Below, piece by piece: positions 50,901 through 62,900 of a stretch of DNA of 64,000 nucleotides. Within the stretch, counting starts at the first letter, position 1, and every line of letters starts with the position of its first letter. The stretch is from NCBI RefSeq assembly GCF_027244095.1, contig NC_069669.1, positions 23,711,501 to 23,775,500 on the forward strand, read 5' to 3'. The notes beneath the pieces were generated by a model, which saw nothing but the letters and a program-made list of their open reading frames with translations, searched no databases and was not told where the DNA came from. A program made the translations under genes and the position numbers. This DNA is from Hemicordylus capensis. Its lineage: Eukaryota; Chordata; Lepidosauria; Squamata; Cordylidae.

Positions 50901-53900
50901 CTGAGGTAAAAGTGCGCGTTTTAAGGTGTTTTTGCGCGTTTCTGTGGTAAAAATGCGCGTTTCTGAGGTAAAAATGCGCTTTTTAAGGTGTTTTTGCGCG
51001 TTTCTGAGGTAAAAATGCGCGTTTCTGAGGTAAAAATGCGCGTTTCTGAGGTAAAAATACGCGTTTTAAGGTGTTTTTGCGCGTTTCTGAGGTAAAAATG
51101 CGCGTTTCTGAGGTAAAAATGCGCGTTTTAAGGTGTTTTTGTGCGTTTCTGAGGTAAAAATGCGCGTTTAAAGGTGTTTTTGCGCGTTTCTGAGGTAAAA
51201 ATGCGCATTTCTGAGGTAAAAATGCGCGTTTTTGAGGTAAAAATGCGCGTTTTAAGGTGTTTTTGCGCGTTTCTGAGGTTAAAATGCGCGTTTCTGAGGT
51301 AAAAGTGCGCGTTTTAAGGTGTTTTTGCGCGTTTCTGAGGTAAAAATGCGCGTTTCTGAGGTAAAAATGCGCGTTTCTGAGGTAAAAATGCGCGTTTTAA
51401 GGTGTTTTTGCGCGTTTCTGAGGTAAAAATGCGCGTTTCTGAGGTAAAAGTGCGCGTTTTAAGGTGTTTTTGCGCGTTTCTGAGGTTAAAATGCGCGTTT
51501 CTGAGGTAAAAATGCGCGTTTTAAGGTGTTTTTGCGCGTTTCTGAGGTAAAAATGCGCGTTTCTGAGGTAAAAATGCGCGTTTCTGAGGTCAAAGTGCGC
51601 GTTTTAAGGTGTTTTTGCGCGTTTCTGAGGTAAAAATGCGCGTTTCTGAGGTAAAAGTGCGCGTTTTAAGGTGTTTTTGCGCGTTTCTGAGGTTAAAATG
51701 CGCGTTTCTGAGGTAAAAATGCGCGTTTTAAGGTGTTTTTGCGCGTTTCTGAGGTAAAAATGCGCGTTTCTGAGGTAAAAATGCGCGTTTCTGAGGTAAA
51801 AATACGCGTTTTAAGGTGTTTTTGCGCGTTTCTGAGGTAAAAATGCGCGTTTCTGAGGTAAAAATGCGCGTTTTAAGGTGTTTTTGTGCGTTTCTGAGGT
51901 AAAAATGCGCGTTTCTGAGGTAAAAGTGCGCGTTTTAAGGTGTTTTTGCACTTTTCTGAGGTAAAAATGTGCGTTTCTGAGGTAAAAGTTCACGTTTTAA
52001 GGTGTTTTTGCGCTTTTCTGAGGTAAAAATGCGCGTTTTAAGGTGTTTTTGCGCGTTTCTGAGGTAAAAGTGCGCGTTTTAAGGTGTTTTTGCGCATTTC
52101 TGAGGTAAAAATGCGCGTTTCTTAGGTAAAAATGCGCGTTTTAAGGTGTTTTTGTGCGTTTCTGAGGTAAAAATGCGAGTTTTAAGGTCTTTTTGCGCGT
52201 TTCTGAGGTAAAAATGCGCGTTTTAAGGTGTTTTTGCGCGTTTTAAGGTGTTTTTGCGCGTTTTAATGTGTTTTTGCGCATTTCTGAGGTAAAAATGCGC
52301 GTTTCTGAGGTAAAAATGCGCGTTTTAAGGTGTTTTTGCGCGTTTCTGAGGTAAAAGTGCGCGTTTTAAGGTGTTTTTGCGCGTTTCTGAGGTAAAAATG
52401 CGCGTTTCTGAGGTAAAAATGCAAGTTTTAAGGTGTTTTTGCGCGTTTCTGAGGTAAAAATGCGCGTTTTAAGGTGTTTTTGCGCGTTTCTGAGGTAAAA
52501 ATGCGCGTTTTAAGGTGTTTTTGCGCGTTTCTGAGGTAAAAGTGTGCGTTTTAAGGTGTTTTTGCGCATTTCTGAGGTAAAAGTGCGCGTTTTAAGGTGT
52601 TTTTGCGCATTTCTGAGGTAAAAGTGCGCGTTTTAAGGTGTTTTTGCGCATTTCTGAGGTAAAAATGCGCGTTTTAAGGTGTTTTTGCGCGTTTCTGAGG
52701 TAAAAATACGCGTTTTAAGGTGTTTTTGCGTGTTTCTGAGGTAAAAATGCGCGTTTTAAGGTGTTTTTGCGCGTTTCTGTGGTAAAAATGCGCGTTTCTG
52801 TGGTAAAAATGCGCGTTTTAAGGTGTTTTTGCGCGTTTCTGAGGTAAAAATGCGCGTTTCTGAGGTAAAAATGCGCGTTTTAAGGTGTTTTTGCGCGTTT
52901 CTGAGGTAAAAATGCGCGTTTCTGAGGTAAAAGTGCGCGTTTTAAGGTGTTTTTGCGCATTTCTGAGGTTAAAATGCACGTTTCTGAGGTAAAAATGCGC
53001 GTTTTAAGGTGTTTTTGCGCGTTTCTGAGGTAAAAATGCGCGTTTCTGAGGTAAAAATGCGCGTTTCTGAGGTAAAAATACGCGTTTTAAGGTGTTTTTG
53101 CGCGTTTCTGAGGTAAAAATGCGCGTTTTAAGGTGTTTTTGCGCGTTTCTGAGGTAAAAATGCGCGTTTTTGAGGTAAAAATGCGCGTTTTAAGGTGTTT
53201 TTGCGCGTTTCTGAGGTAAAAATGCGCGTTTCTGAGGTAAAAGTGCGCGTTTTAAGGTGTTTTTGCGCGTTTCTGAGGTAAAAATGCGCGTTTCTGAGGT
53301 AAAAATGCGCGTTTTAAGGTGTTTTTGCGCGTTTCTGAGGTAAAAATGCGCGTTTTAAGGTGTTTTTGCGCGTTTCTGAGGTAAAAATGCGCGTTTCTGA
53401 GGTAAAAGTGCGCGTTTTAAGGTGTTTTTGCGCGTTTCTGAGGTTAAAATGCGCGTTTCTGAGGTAAAAATGCGCGTTTTAAGGTGTTTTTGCGCGTTTC
53501 TGAGGTAAAAATGCGCGTTTCTGAGGTAAAAATGCGCGTTTCTGAGGTAAAAATACGCGTTTTAAGGTGTTTTTGCGCGTTTCTAAGGTAAAAATGCGCA
53601 TTTCTGAGGTCAAAGTGCGCGTTTTAAGGTGTTTTTGCGCGTTTCTGAGGTAAAAATGCGCGTTTCTGAGGTAAAAGTGCGCGTTTTAAGGTGTTTTTGC
53701 GCGTTTCTGAGGTAAAAATGCGCGTTTCTGAGGTCAAAGTGCGCGTTTTAAGGTGTTTTTGCGCGTTTCTGAGGTTAAAATGCGCGTTTCTGAGGTAAAA
53801 ATGCGCGTTTTAAGGTGTTTTTGCGCGTTTCTGAAGTAAAAATGCGCGTTTCTGAGGTAAAAATGCGCGTTTCTGAGGTAAAAATACGCGTTTTAAGGTG

Positions 53901-56900
53901 TTTTTGCGCGTTTCTAAGGTAAAAATGCGCGTTTCTGTGGTAAAAATGCACGTTTTAAGGTGTTTTTGCGCGTTTCTGAGGTAAAATTGCGCGTTTCTGA
54001 GGTAAAAATGCGCGTTTTAACGTGTTTTTGCGCGTTTCTGAGGTAAAAATGCGCGTTTCTGAGGTAAAAGTGCGCGTTTTAAGGTGTTTTTGCGCGTTTC
54101 TGAGGTTAAAATGCACGTTTCTGAGGTAAAAATGCGCGTTTTAAGGTGTTTTTGCGCGTTTCTGAGGTAAAAATGCGCGTTTCTGAGGTAAAAGTGCGCG
54201 TTTTAAGGTGGTTTTGCGCGTTTCTGAGGTAAAAATGCGCGTTTTAAGGTGTTTTTGCGCGTTTCTGAGGTAAAAATGCGCGTTTCTGAGGTAAAAATGC
54301 GCGTTTTAAGGTGTTTTTGCGCGTTTCTGAGGTAAAAATGCGCGTTTCTGAGGTAAAAGTGCGCGTTTTAAGGTGTTTTTGCGCGTTTCTGAGGTAAAAA
54401 TGCGCGTTTTAAGGTGTTTTGCGCGTTTCTGAGGTAAAAGTGCGCGTTTTAAGGTGTTTTTGCGCGTTTCTGTGGTAAAAATGCGCGTTTCTGAGGTAAA
54501 AATGCGCTTTTTAAGGTGTTTTTGCGCGTTTCTGAGGTAAAAATGCGCGTTTCTGAGGTAAAAATGCGCGTTTCTCAGGTAAAAATACGCGTTTTAAGGT
54601 GTTTTTGCGCGTTTCTGAGGTAAAAATGCGCGTTTCTGAGGTAAAAATGCGCGTTTTAAGGTGTTTTTGTGCGTTTCTGAGGTAAAAATGCGCGTTTAAA
54701 GGTGTTTTTGCGCGTTTCTGAGGTAAAAATGCGCATTTCTGAGGTAAAAATGCGCGTTTTTGAGGTAAAAATGCGCGTTTTAAGGTGTTTTTGCGCGTTT
54801 CTGAGGTTAAAATGCGCGTTTCTGAGGTAAAAGTGCGCGTTTTAAGGTGTTTTTGCGCGTTTCTGAGGTAAAAATGCGCGTTTCTGAGGTAAAAATGCGC
54901 GTTTCTGAGGTAAAAATGCGCGTTTTAAGGTGTTTTTGCGCGTTTCTGAGGTAAAAATGCGCGTTTCTGAGGTAAAAGTGCGCGTTTTAAGGTGTTTTTG
55001 CGCGTTTCTGAGGTTAAAATGCGCGTTTCTGAGGTAAAAGTGCGCGTTTTAAGGTGTTTTTGCGCGTTTCTGAGGTAAAAATGCGCGTTTCTGAGGTAAA
55101 AATGCGCGTTTCTGAGGTCAAAGTGCGCGTTTTAAGGTGTTTTTGCGCGTTTCTGAGGTAAAAATGCGCGTTTCTGAGGTAAAAATACGCGTTTTAAGGT
55201 GTTTTTGCGCGTTTGAGGTAAAAATGCACGTTTCTGAGGTAAAAGTGCGCGTTTTAAGGTGTTTTTGCGCGTTTCTGAGGTTAAAATGCGCGTTTCTGAG
55301 GTAAAAATGCGCGTTTTAAGGTGTTTTTGCGCGTTTCTGAGGTAAAAATGCGCGTTTCTGAGGTAAAAATGCGCGTTTCTGAGGTAAAAATACGCGTTTT
55401 AAGGTGTTTTTGCGCGTTTCTGAGGTAAAAATGCGCGTTTCTGAGGTAAAAATGCGCGTTTTAAGGTGTTTTTGCGCGTTTCTGAGGTAAAAATGCGCGT
55501 TTCTGAGGTAAAAGTGCGCGTTTTAAGGTGTTTTTGCGCGTTTCTGAGGTAAAAATGCGCGTTTTAAGGTGTTTTTGTGCGTTTCTGAGGTAAAAATGCG
55601 CGTTTCTGAGGTAAAAGTGCGCGTTTTAAGGTGTTTTTGCACTTTTCTGAGGTAAAAATGTGCGTTTCTGAGGTAAAAGTGCGCGTTTTAAGGTGTTTTT
55701 GCGCTTTTCTGAGGTAAAAATGCGCGTTTTAAGGTGTTTTTGCGCGTTTCTGAGGTAAAAATTGCGTTTTAAGGTGTTTTTGCGCGTTTCTGAGGTAAAA
55801 ATGCGCATTTCTGCGGTGAAAGTGCGCGTTTTAAGGTGTTGCACGTTTCTGAGGTAAAAGTGCGCGTTTTAAGGTGTTTTTGCGCGTTTCTGAGTTAAAA
55901 ATGCGCGTTTCTGAGGTAAAAATGCGCGTTTCTGAGGTAAAAGTGCGCGTTTTAAGGTGTTTTTGCACGTTTCCGAGGTAAAAGTGCGCATTTTAAGGTG
56001 TTTTTGCGCGTTTCTGAGGTAAAAATGCGCGTTTCTGAGGTAAAAGTGCGCGTTTTAAGGTGTTTTTGCGCGTTTCTGAGGTAAAAATGCGCGTTTTAAG
56101 GTGTTTTTGCGCGTTTCTGAGGTAAAAATGCGCGTTTAAAGGTGTTTTTGCGCGTTTCTGAGGTAAAAATGCGCATGTCTGAGGTAAAAGTGCGCGTTTT
56201 AAGGTGTTTTTGCGCGTTTCTGAGGTAAAAATGCGCGTTTCTGAGGTAAAAGTGCGCGTTTTAAGGTGTTTTTGCGCGTTTCTGAGGTAAAAGTGCGCGT
56301 TTTAAGGTGTTTTTGCGCGTTTCTGAGGTAAAAATGCGCGTTTTAAGGTGTTTTTGCGCGTTTCTGAGGTAAAAATGAGCGTTTTAAGGTGTTTTTGCGC
56401 GTTTTAAGGTGTTTTTGCGCGTTTCTGAGGTAAAAATGCGCGTTTTAAGGTGTTTTTGCGCGTTTCTGAGGTAAAAATGCGCGTTTCTGAGGTAAAAATG
56501 CGCGTTTTAAGGTGTTTTTGCGCGTTTCTGAGGTAAAAATGCGCGTTTAAAGGTGTTTTTGCGCGTTTCTGAGGTAAAAATGCGCATTTCTGAGGTAAAA
56601 GTGCGCGTTTTAAGGTGTTTTTGCGCGTTTCTGAGGTAAAAGTGCGCGTTTTAAGGTGTTTTTGCGCGTTTCTGAGGTAAAAATGCGTGTTTCTGAGGTA
56701 AAAATGCGCGTTTTAAGGTGTTTTTGCGCGTTTCTGAGGTAAAAATGCGCGTTTCTGAGGTAAAAGTGCGCGTTTTAAGGTGTTTTTGCGCGTTTCTGAG
56801 GTAAAAATGCGCGTTTTAAGGTGTTTTGCGCGTTTCTGAGGTAAAAGTGCGCGTTTTAAGGTGTTTTTGCGCGTTTCTGTGGTAAAAATGCGCGTTTCTG

Positions 56901-59900
56901 AGGTAAAAATGCGCTTTTTAAGGTGTTTTTGCGCGTTTCTGAGGTAAAAATGCGCGTTTCTGAGGTAAAAATGCGCGTTTCTGAGGTAAAAATACGCGTT
57001 TTAAGGTGTTTTTGCGCGTTTCTGAGGTAAAAATGCGCGTTTCTGAGGTAAAAATGCGCGTTTTAAGGTGTTTTTGTGCGTTTCTGAGGTAAAAATGCGC
57101 GTTTAAAGGTGTTTTTGCGCGTTTCTGAGGTAAAAATGCGCATTTCTGAGGTAAAAATGCGCGTTTTTGAGGTAAAAATGCGCGTTTTAAGGTGTTTTTG
57201 CGCGTTTCTGAGGTTAAAATGCGCGTTTCTGAGGTAAAAGTGCGCGTTTTAAGGTGTTTTTGCGCGTTTCTGAGGTAAAAATGCGCGTTTCTGAGGTAAA
57301 AATGCGCGTTTCTGAGGTAAAAATGCGCGTTTTAAGGTGTTTTTGCGCGTTTCTGAGGTAAAAATGCGCGTTTCTGAGGTAAAAGTGCGCGTTTTAAGGT
57401 GTTTTTGCGCGTTTCTGAGGTTAAAATGCGCGTTTCTGAGGTAAAAATGCGCGTTTTAAGGTGTTTTTGCGCGTTTCTGAGGTAAAAATGCGCGTTTCTG
57501 AGGTAAAAATGCGCGTTTCTGAGGTCAAAGTGCGCGTTTTAAGGTGTTTTTGCGCGTTTCTGAGGTAAAAATGCGCGTTTCTGAGGTAAAAGTGCGCGTT
57601 TTAAGGTGTTTTTGCGCGTTTCTGAGGTTAAAATGCGCGTTTCTGAGGTAAAAATGCGCGTTTTAAGGTGTTTTTGCGCGTTTCTGAGGTAAAAATGCGC
57701 GTTTCTGAGGTAAAAATGCGCGTTTCTGAGGTAAAAATACGCGTTTTAAGGTGTTTTTGCGCGTTTCTGAGGTAAAAATGCGCGTTTCTGAGGTAAAAAT
57801 GCGCGTTTTAAGGTGTTTTTGTGCGTTTCTGAGGTAAAAATGCGCGTTTCTGAGGTAAAAGTGCGCGTTTTAAGGTGTTTTTGCACTTTTCTGAGGTAAA
57901 AATGTGCGTTTCTGAGGTAAAAGTTCACGTTTTAAGGTGTTTTTGCGCTTTTCTGAGGTAAAAATGCGCGTTTTAAGGTGTTTTTGCGCGTTTCTGAGGT
58001 AAAAGTGCGCGTTTTAAGGTGTTTTTGCGCATTTCTGAGGTAAAAATGCGCGTTTCTTAGGTAAAAATGCGCGTTTTAAGGTGTTTTTGTGCGTTTCTGA
58101 GGTAAAAATGCGAGTTTTAAGGTCTTTTTGCGCGTTTCTGAGGTAAAAATGCGCGTTTTAAGGTGTTTTTGCGCGTTTTAAGGTGTTTTTGCGCGTTTTA
58201 ATGTGTTTTTGCGCATTTCTGAGGTAAAAATGCGCGTTTCTGAGGTAAAAATGCGCGTTTTAAGGTGTTTTTGCGCGTTTCTGAGGTAAAAGTGCGCGTT
58301 TTAAGGTGTTTTTGCGCGTTTCTGAGGTAAAAATGCGCGTTTCTGAGGTAAAAATGCAAGTTTTAAGGTGTTTTTGCGCGTTTCTGAGGTAAAAATGCGC
58401 GTTTTAAGGTGTTTTTGCGCGTTTCTGAGGTAAAAATGCGCGTTTTAAGGTGTTTTTGCGCGTTTCTGAGGTAAAAGTGTGCGTTTTAAGGTGTTTTTGC
58501 GCATTTCTGAGGTAAAAGTGCGCGTTTTAAGGTGTTTTTGCGCATTTCTGAGGTAAAAGTGCGCGTTTTAAGGTGTTTTTGCGCATTTCTGAGGTAAAAA
58601 TGCGCGTTTTAAGGTGTTTTTGCGCGTTTCTGAGGTAAAAATACGCGTTTTAAGGTGTTTTTGCGTGTTTCTGAGGTAAAAATGCGCGTTTTAAGGTGTT
58701 TTTGCGCGTTTCTGTGGTAAAAATGCGCGTTTCTGTGGTAAAAATGCGCGTTTTAAGGTGTTTTTGCGCGTTTCTGAGGTAAAAATGCGCGTTTCTGAGG
58801 TAAAAATGCGCGTTTTAAGGTGTTTTTGCGCGTTTCTGAGGTAAAAATGCGCGTTTCTGAGGTAAAAGTGCGCGTTTTAAGGTGTTTTTGCGCATTTCTG
58901 AGGTTAAAATGCACGTTTCTGAGGTAAAAATGCGCGTTTTAAGGTGTTTTTGCGCGTTTCTGAGGTAAAAATGCGCGTTTCTGAGGTAAAAATGCGCGTT
59001 TCTGAGGTAAAAATACGCGTTTTAAGGTGTTTTTGCGCGTTTCTGAGGTAAAAATGCGCGTTTTAAGGTGTTTTTGCGCGTTTCTGAGGTAAAAATGCGC
59101 GTTTTTGAGGTAAAAATGCGCGTTTTAAGGTGTTTTTGCGCGTTTCTGAGGTAAAAATGCGCGTTTCTGAGGTAAAAGTGCGCGTTTTAAGGTGTTTTTG
59201 CGCGTTTCTGAGGTAAAAATGCGCGTTTCTGAGGTAAAAATGCGCGTTTTAAGGTGTTTTTGCGCGTTTCTGAGGTAAAAATGCGCGTTTCTGAGGTCAA
59301 AGTGCGCGTTTTAAGGTGTTTTTGCGCGTTTCTGAAGTAAAAATGCGCGTTTCTGAGGTAAAAATGCGCGTTTCTGAGGTAAAAATACGCGTTTTAAGGT
59401 GTTTTTGCGCGTTTCTAAGGTAAAAATGCGCGTTTCTGTGGTAAAAATGCACGTTTTAAGGTGTTTTTGCGCGTTTCTGAGGTAAAATTGCGCGTTTCTG
59501 AGGTAAAAATGCGCGTTTTAACGTGTTTTTGCGCGTTTCTGAGGTAAAAATGCGCGTTTCTGAGGTAAAAGTGCACGTTTTAAGGTGTTTTTGCGCGTTT
59601 CTGAGGTTAAAATGCACGTTTCTGAGGTAAAAATGCGCGTTTTAAGGTGTTTTTGCGCGTTTCTGAGGTAAAAATGCGCGTTTCTGAGGTAAAAGTGCGC
59701 GTTTTAAGGTGGTTTTGCGCGTTTCTGAGGTAAAAATGCGCGTTTTAAGGTGTTTTTGCGCGTTTCTGAGGTAAAAATGCGCGTTTCTGAGGTAAAAATG
59801 CGCGTTTTAAGGTGTTTTTGCGCGTTTCTGAGGTAAAAATGCGCGTTTCTGAGGTAAAAGTGCGCGTTTTAAGGTGTTTTTGCGCGTTTCTGAGGTAAAA

Positions 59901-62900
59901 ATGCGCGTTTTAAGGTGTTTTGCGCGTTTCTGAGGTAAAAGTGCGCGTTTTAAGGTGTTTTTGCGCGTTTCTGTGGTAAAAATGCGCGTTTCTGAGGTAA
60001 AAATGCGCTTTTTAAGGTGTTTTTGCGCGTTTCTGAGGTAAAAATGCGCGTTTCTGAGGTAAAAATGCGCGTTTCTCAGGTAAAAATACGCGTTTTAAGG
60101 TGTTTTTGCGCGTTTCTGAGGTAAAAATGCGCGTTTCTGAGGTAAAAATGCGCGTTTTAAGGTGTTTTTGTGCGTTTCTGAGGTAAAAATGCGCGTTTAA
60201 AGGTGTTTTTGCGCGTTTCTGAGGTAAAAATGCGCATTTCTGAGGTAAAAATGCGCGTTTTTGAGGTAAAAATGCGCGTTTTAAGGTGTTTTTGCGCGTT
60301 TCTGAGGTTAAAATGCGCGTTTCTGAGGTAAAAGTGCGCGTTTTAAGGTGTTTTTGCGCGTTTCTGAGGTAAAAATGCGCGTTTCTGAGGTAAAAATGCG
60401 CGTTTCTGAGGTAAAAATGCGCGTTTTAAGGTGTTTTTGCGCGTTTCTGAGGTAAAAATGCGCGTTTCTGAGGTAAAAGTGCGCGTTTTAAGGTGTTTTT
60501 GCGCGTTTCTGAGGTTAAAATGCGCGTTTCTGAGGTAAAAGTGCGCGTTTTAAGGTGTTTTTGCGCGTTTCTGAGGTAAAAATGCGCGTTTCTGAGGTAA
60601 AAATGCGCGTTTCTGAGGTCAAAGTGCGCGTTTTAAGGTGTTTTTGCGCGTTTCTGAGGTAAAAATGCGCGTTTCTGAGGTAAAAATACGCGTTTTAAGG
60701 TGTTTTTGCGCGTTTGAGGTAAAAATGCACGTTTCTGAGGTAAAAGTGCGCGTTTTAAGGTGTTTTTGCGCGTTTCTGAGGTTAAAATGCGCGTTTCTGA
60801 GGTAAAAATGCGCGTTTTAAGGTGTTTTTGCGCGTTTCTGAGGTAAAAATGCGCGTTTCTGAGGTAAAAATGCGCGTTTCTGAGGTAAAAATACGCGTTT
60901 TAAGGTGTTTTTGCGCGTTTCTGAGGTAAAAATGCGCGTTTCTGAGGTAAAAATGCGCGTTTTAAGGTGTTTTTGCGCGTTTCTGAGGTAAAAATGCGCG
61001 TTTCTGAGGTAAAAGTGCGCGTTTTAAGGTGTTTTTGCGCGTTTCTGAGGTAAAAATGCGCGTTTTAAGGTGTTTTTGTGCGTTTCTGAGGTAAAAATGC
61101 GCGTTTCTGAGGTAAAAGTGCGCGTTTTAAGGTGTTTTTGCACTTTTCTGAGGTAAAAATGTGCGTTTCTGAGGTAAAAGTGCGCGTTTTAAGGTGTTTT
61201 TGCGCTTTTCTGAGGTAAAAATGCGCGTTTTAAGGTGTTTTTGCGCATTTCTGAGGTAAAAATGCGCGTTTCTTAGGTAAAAATGCGCGTTTTAAGGTTT
61301 TTTTGTGCGTTTCTGAGGTAAAAATGCGAGTTTTAAGGTCTTTTTGCGCGTTTCTGAGGTAAAAATGCGCGTTTTAAGGTGTTTTTGCGCGTTTTAAGGT
61401 GTTTTTGCGCGTTTTAATGTGTTTTTGCGCATTTCTGAGGTAAAAATGCGCGTTTCTGAGGTAAAAATGCGCGTTTTAAGGTGTTTTTGCGCGTTTCTGA
61501 GGTAAAAGTGCGCGTTTTAAGGTGTTTTTGCGCGTTTCTGAGGTAAAAATGCGCGTTTCTGAGGTAAAAATGCAAGTTTTAAGGTGTTTTTGCGCGTTTC
61601 TGAGGTAAAAATGCGCGTTTTAAGGTGTTTTTGCGCGTTTCTGAGGTAAAAATGCGCGTTTTAAGGTGTTTTTGCGCGTTTCTGAGGTAAAAGTGTGCGT
61701 TTTAAGGTGTTTTTGCGCGTTTCTGAGGTAAAAGTGCGCGTTTTAAGGTGTTTTTGCGCATTTCTGAGGTAAAAGTGCGCGTTTTAAGGTGTTTTTGCGC
61801 GTTTCTGAGGTAAAAGTGCGCGTTTTAAGGTGTTTTTGCGCGTTTCTGAGGTAAAAATACGCGTTTTAAGGTGTTTTTGCGCGTTTCTGAGGTAAAAATA
61901 CGCGTTTTAAGGTGTTTTTGCGCGTTTCTGAGGTAAAAATGCGCGTTTTAAGGTGTTTTTGCGCGTTTCTGTGGTAAAAATGCGCGTTTCTGTGGTAAAA
62001 ATGCGCGTTTTAAGGTGTTTTTGCGCGTTTCTGAGGTAAAAATGCGCGTTTCTGAGGTAAAAATGCGCGTTTTTAAGGTGTTTTTGCGCGTTTCTGAGGT
62101 AAAAATGCGCGTTTCTGAGGTAAAAGTGCGCGTTTTAAGGTGTTTTTGCGCATTTCTGAGGTTAAAATGCACGTTTCTGAGGTAAAAATGCGCGTTTTAA
62201 GGTGTTTTTGCGCGTTTCTTAGGTAAAAATGCGCGTTTCTGAGGTAAAAATGCGCGTTTCTGAGGTAAAAATACGCGTTTTAAGGTGTTTTTGCGCGTTT
62301 CTGAGGTAAAAATACGCGTTTTAAGGTGTTTTTGCGCGTTTCTGAGGTAAAAATGCGCGTTTTTGAGGTAAAAATGCGCGTTTTAAGGTGTTTTTGCGCG
62401 TTTCTGAGGTAAAAATGCGCGTTTCTGAGGTAAAAGTGCGCGTTTTAAGGTGTTTTTGCGCGTTTCTGAGGTAAAAATGCACGTTTCTGAGGTAAAAATG
62501 CGCGTTTTAAGGTGTTTTTGCGCGTTTCTGAGGTAAAAATGCGCGTTTTAAGGTGTTTTTGCGCGTTTCTGAGGTAAAAATGCGCGTTTCTGAGGTAAAA
62601 GTGCGCGTTTTAAGGTGTTTTTGCGCGTTTCTGAGGTTAAAATGCGTGTTTCTGAGGTAAAAATGCGCGTTTTAAGGTGTTTTTGCGCGTTTCTGAGGTA
62701 AAAATGCGCGTTTCTGAGGTAAAAATGCGCGTTTCTGAGGTAAAAATGCGCGTTTCTGAGGTAAAAATACTCGTTTTAAGGTGTTTTTGCGCGTTTCTAA
62801 GGTAAAAATGCGCATTTCTGAGGTCAAAGTGCGCGTTTTAAGGTGTTTTTGGCGCGTTTCTGAGGTAAAAATGCGCGTTTCTGAGGTAAAAATACGCGTT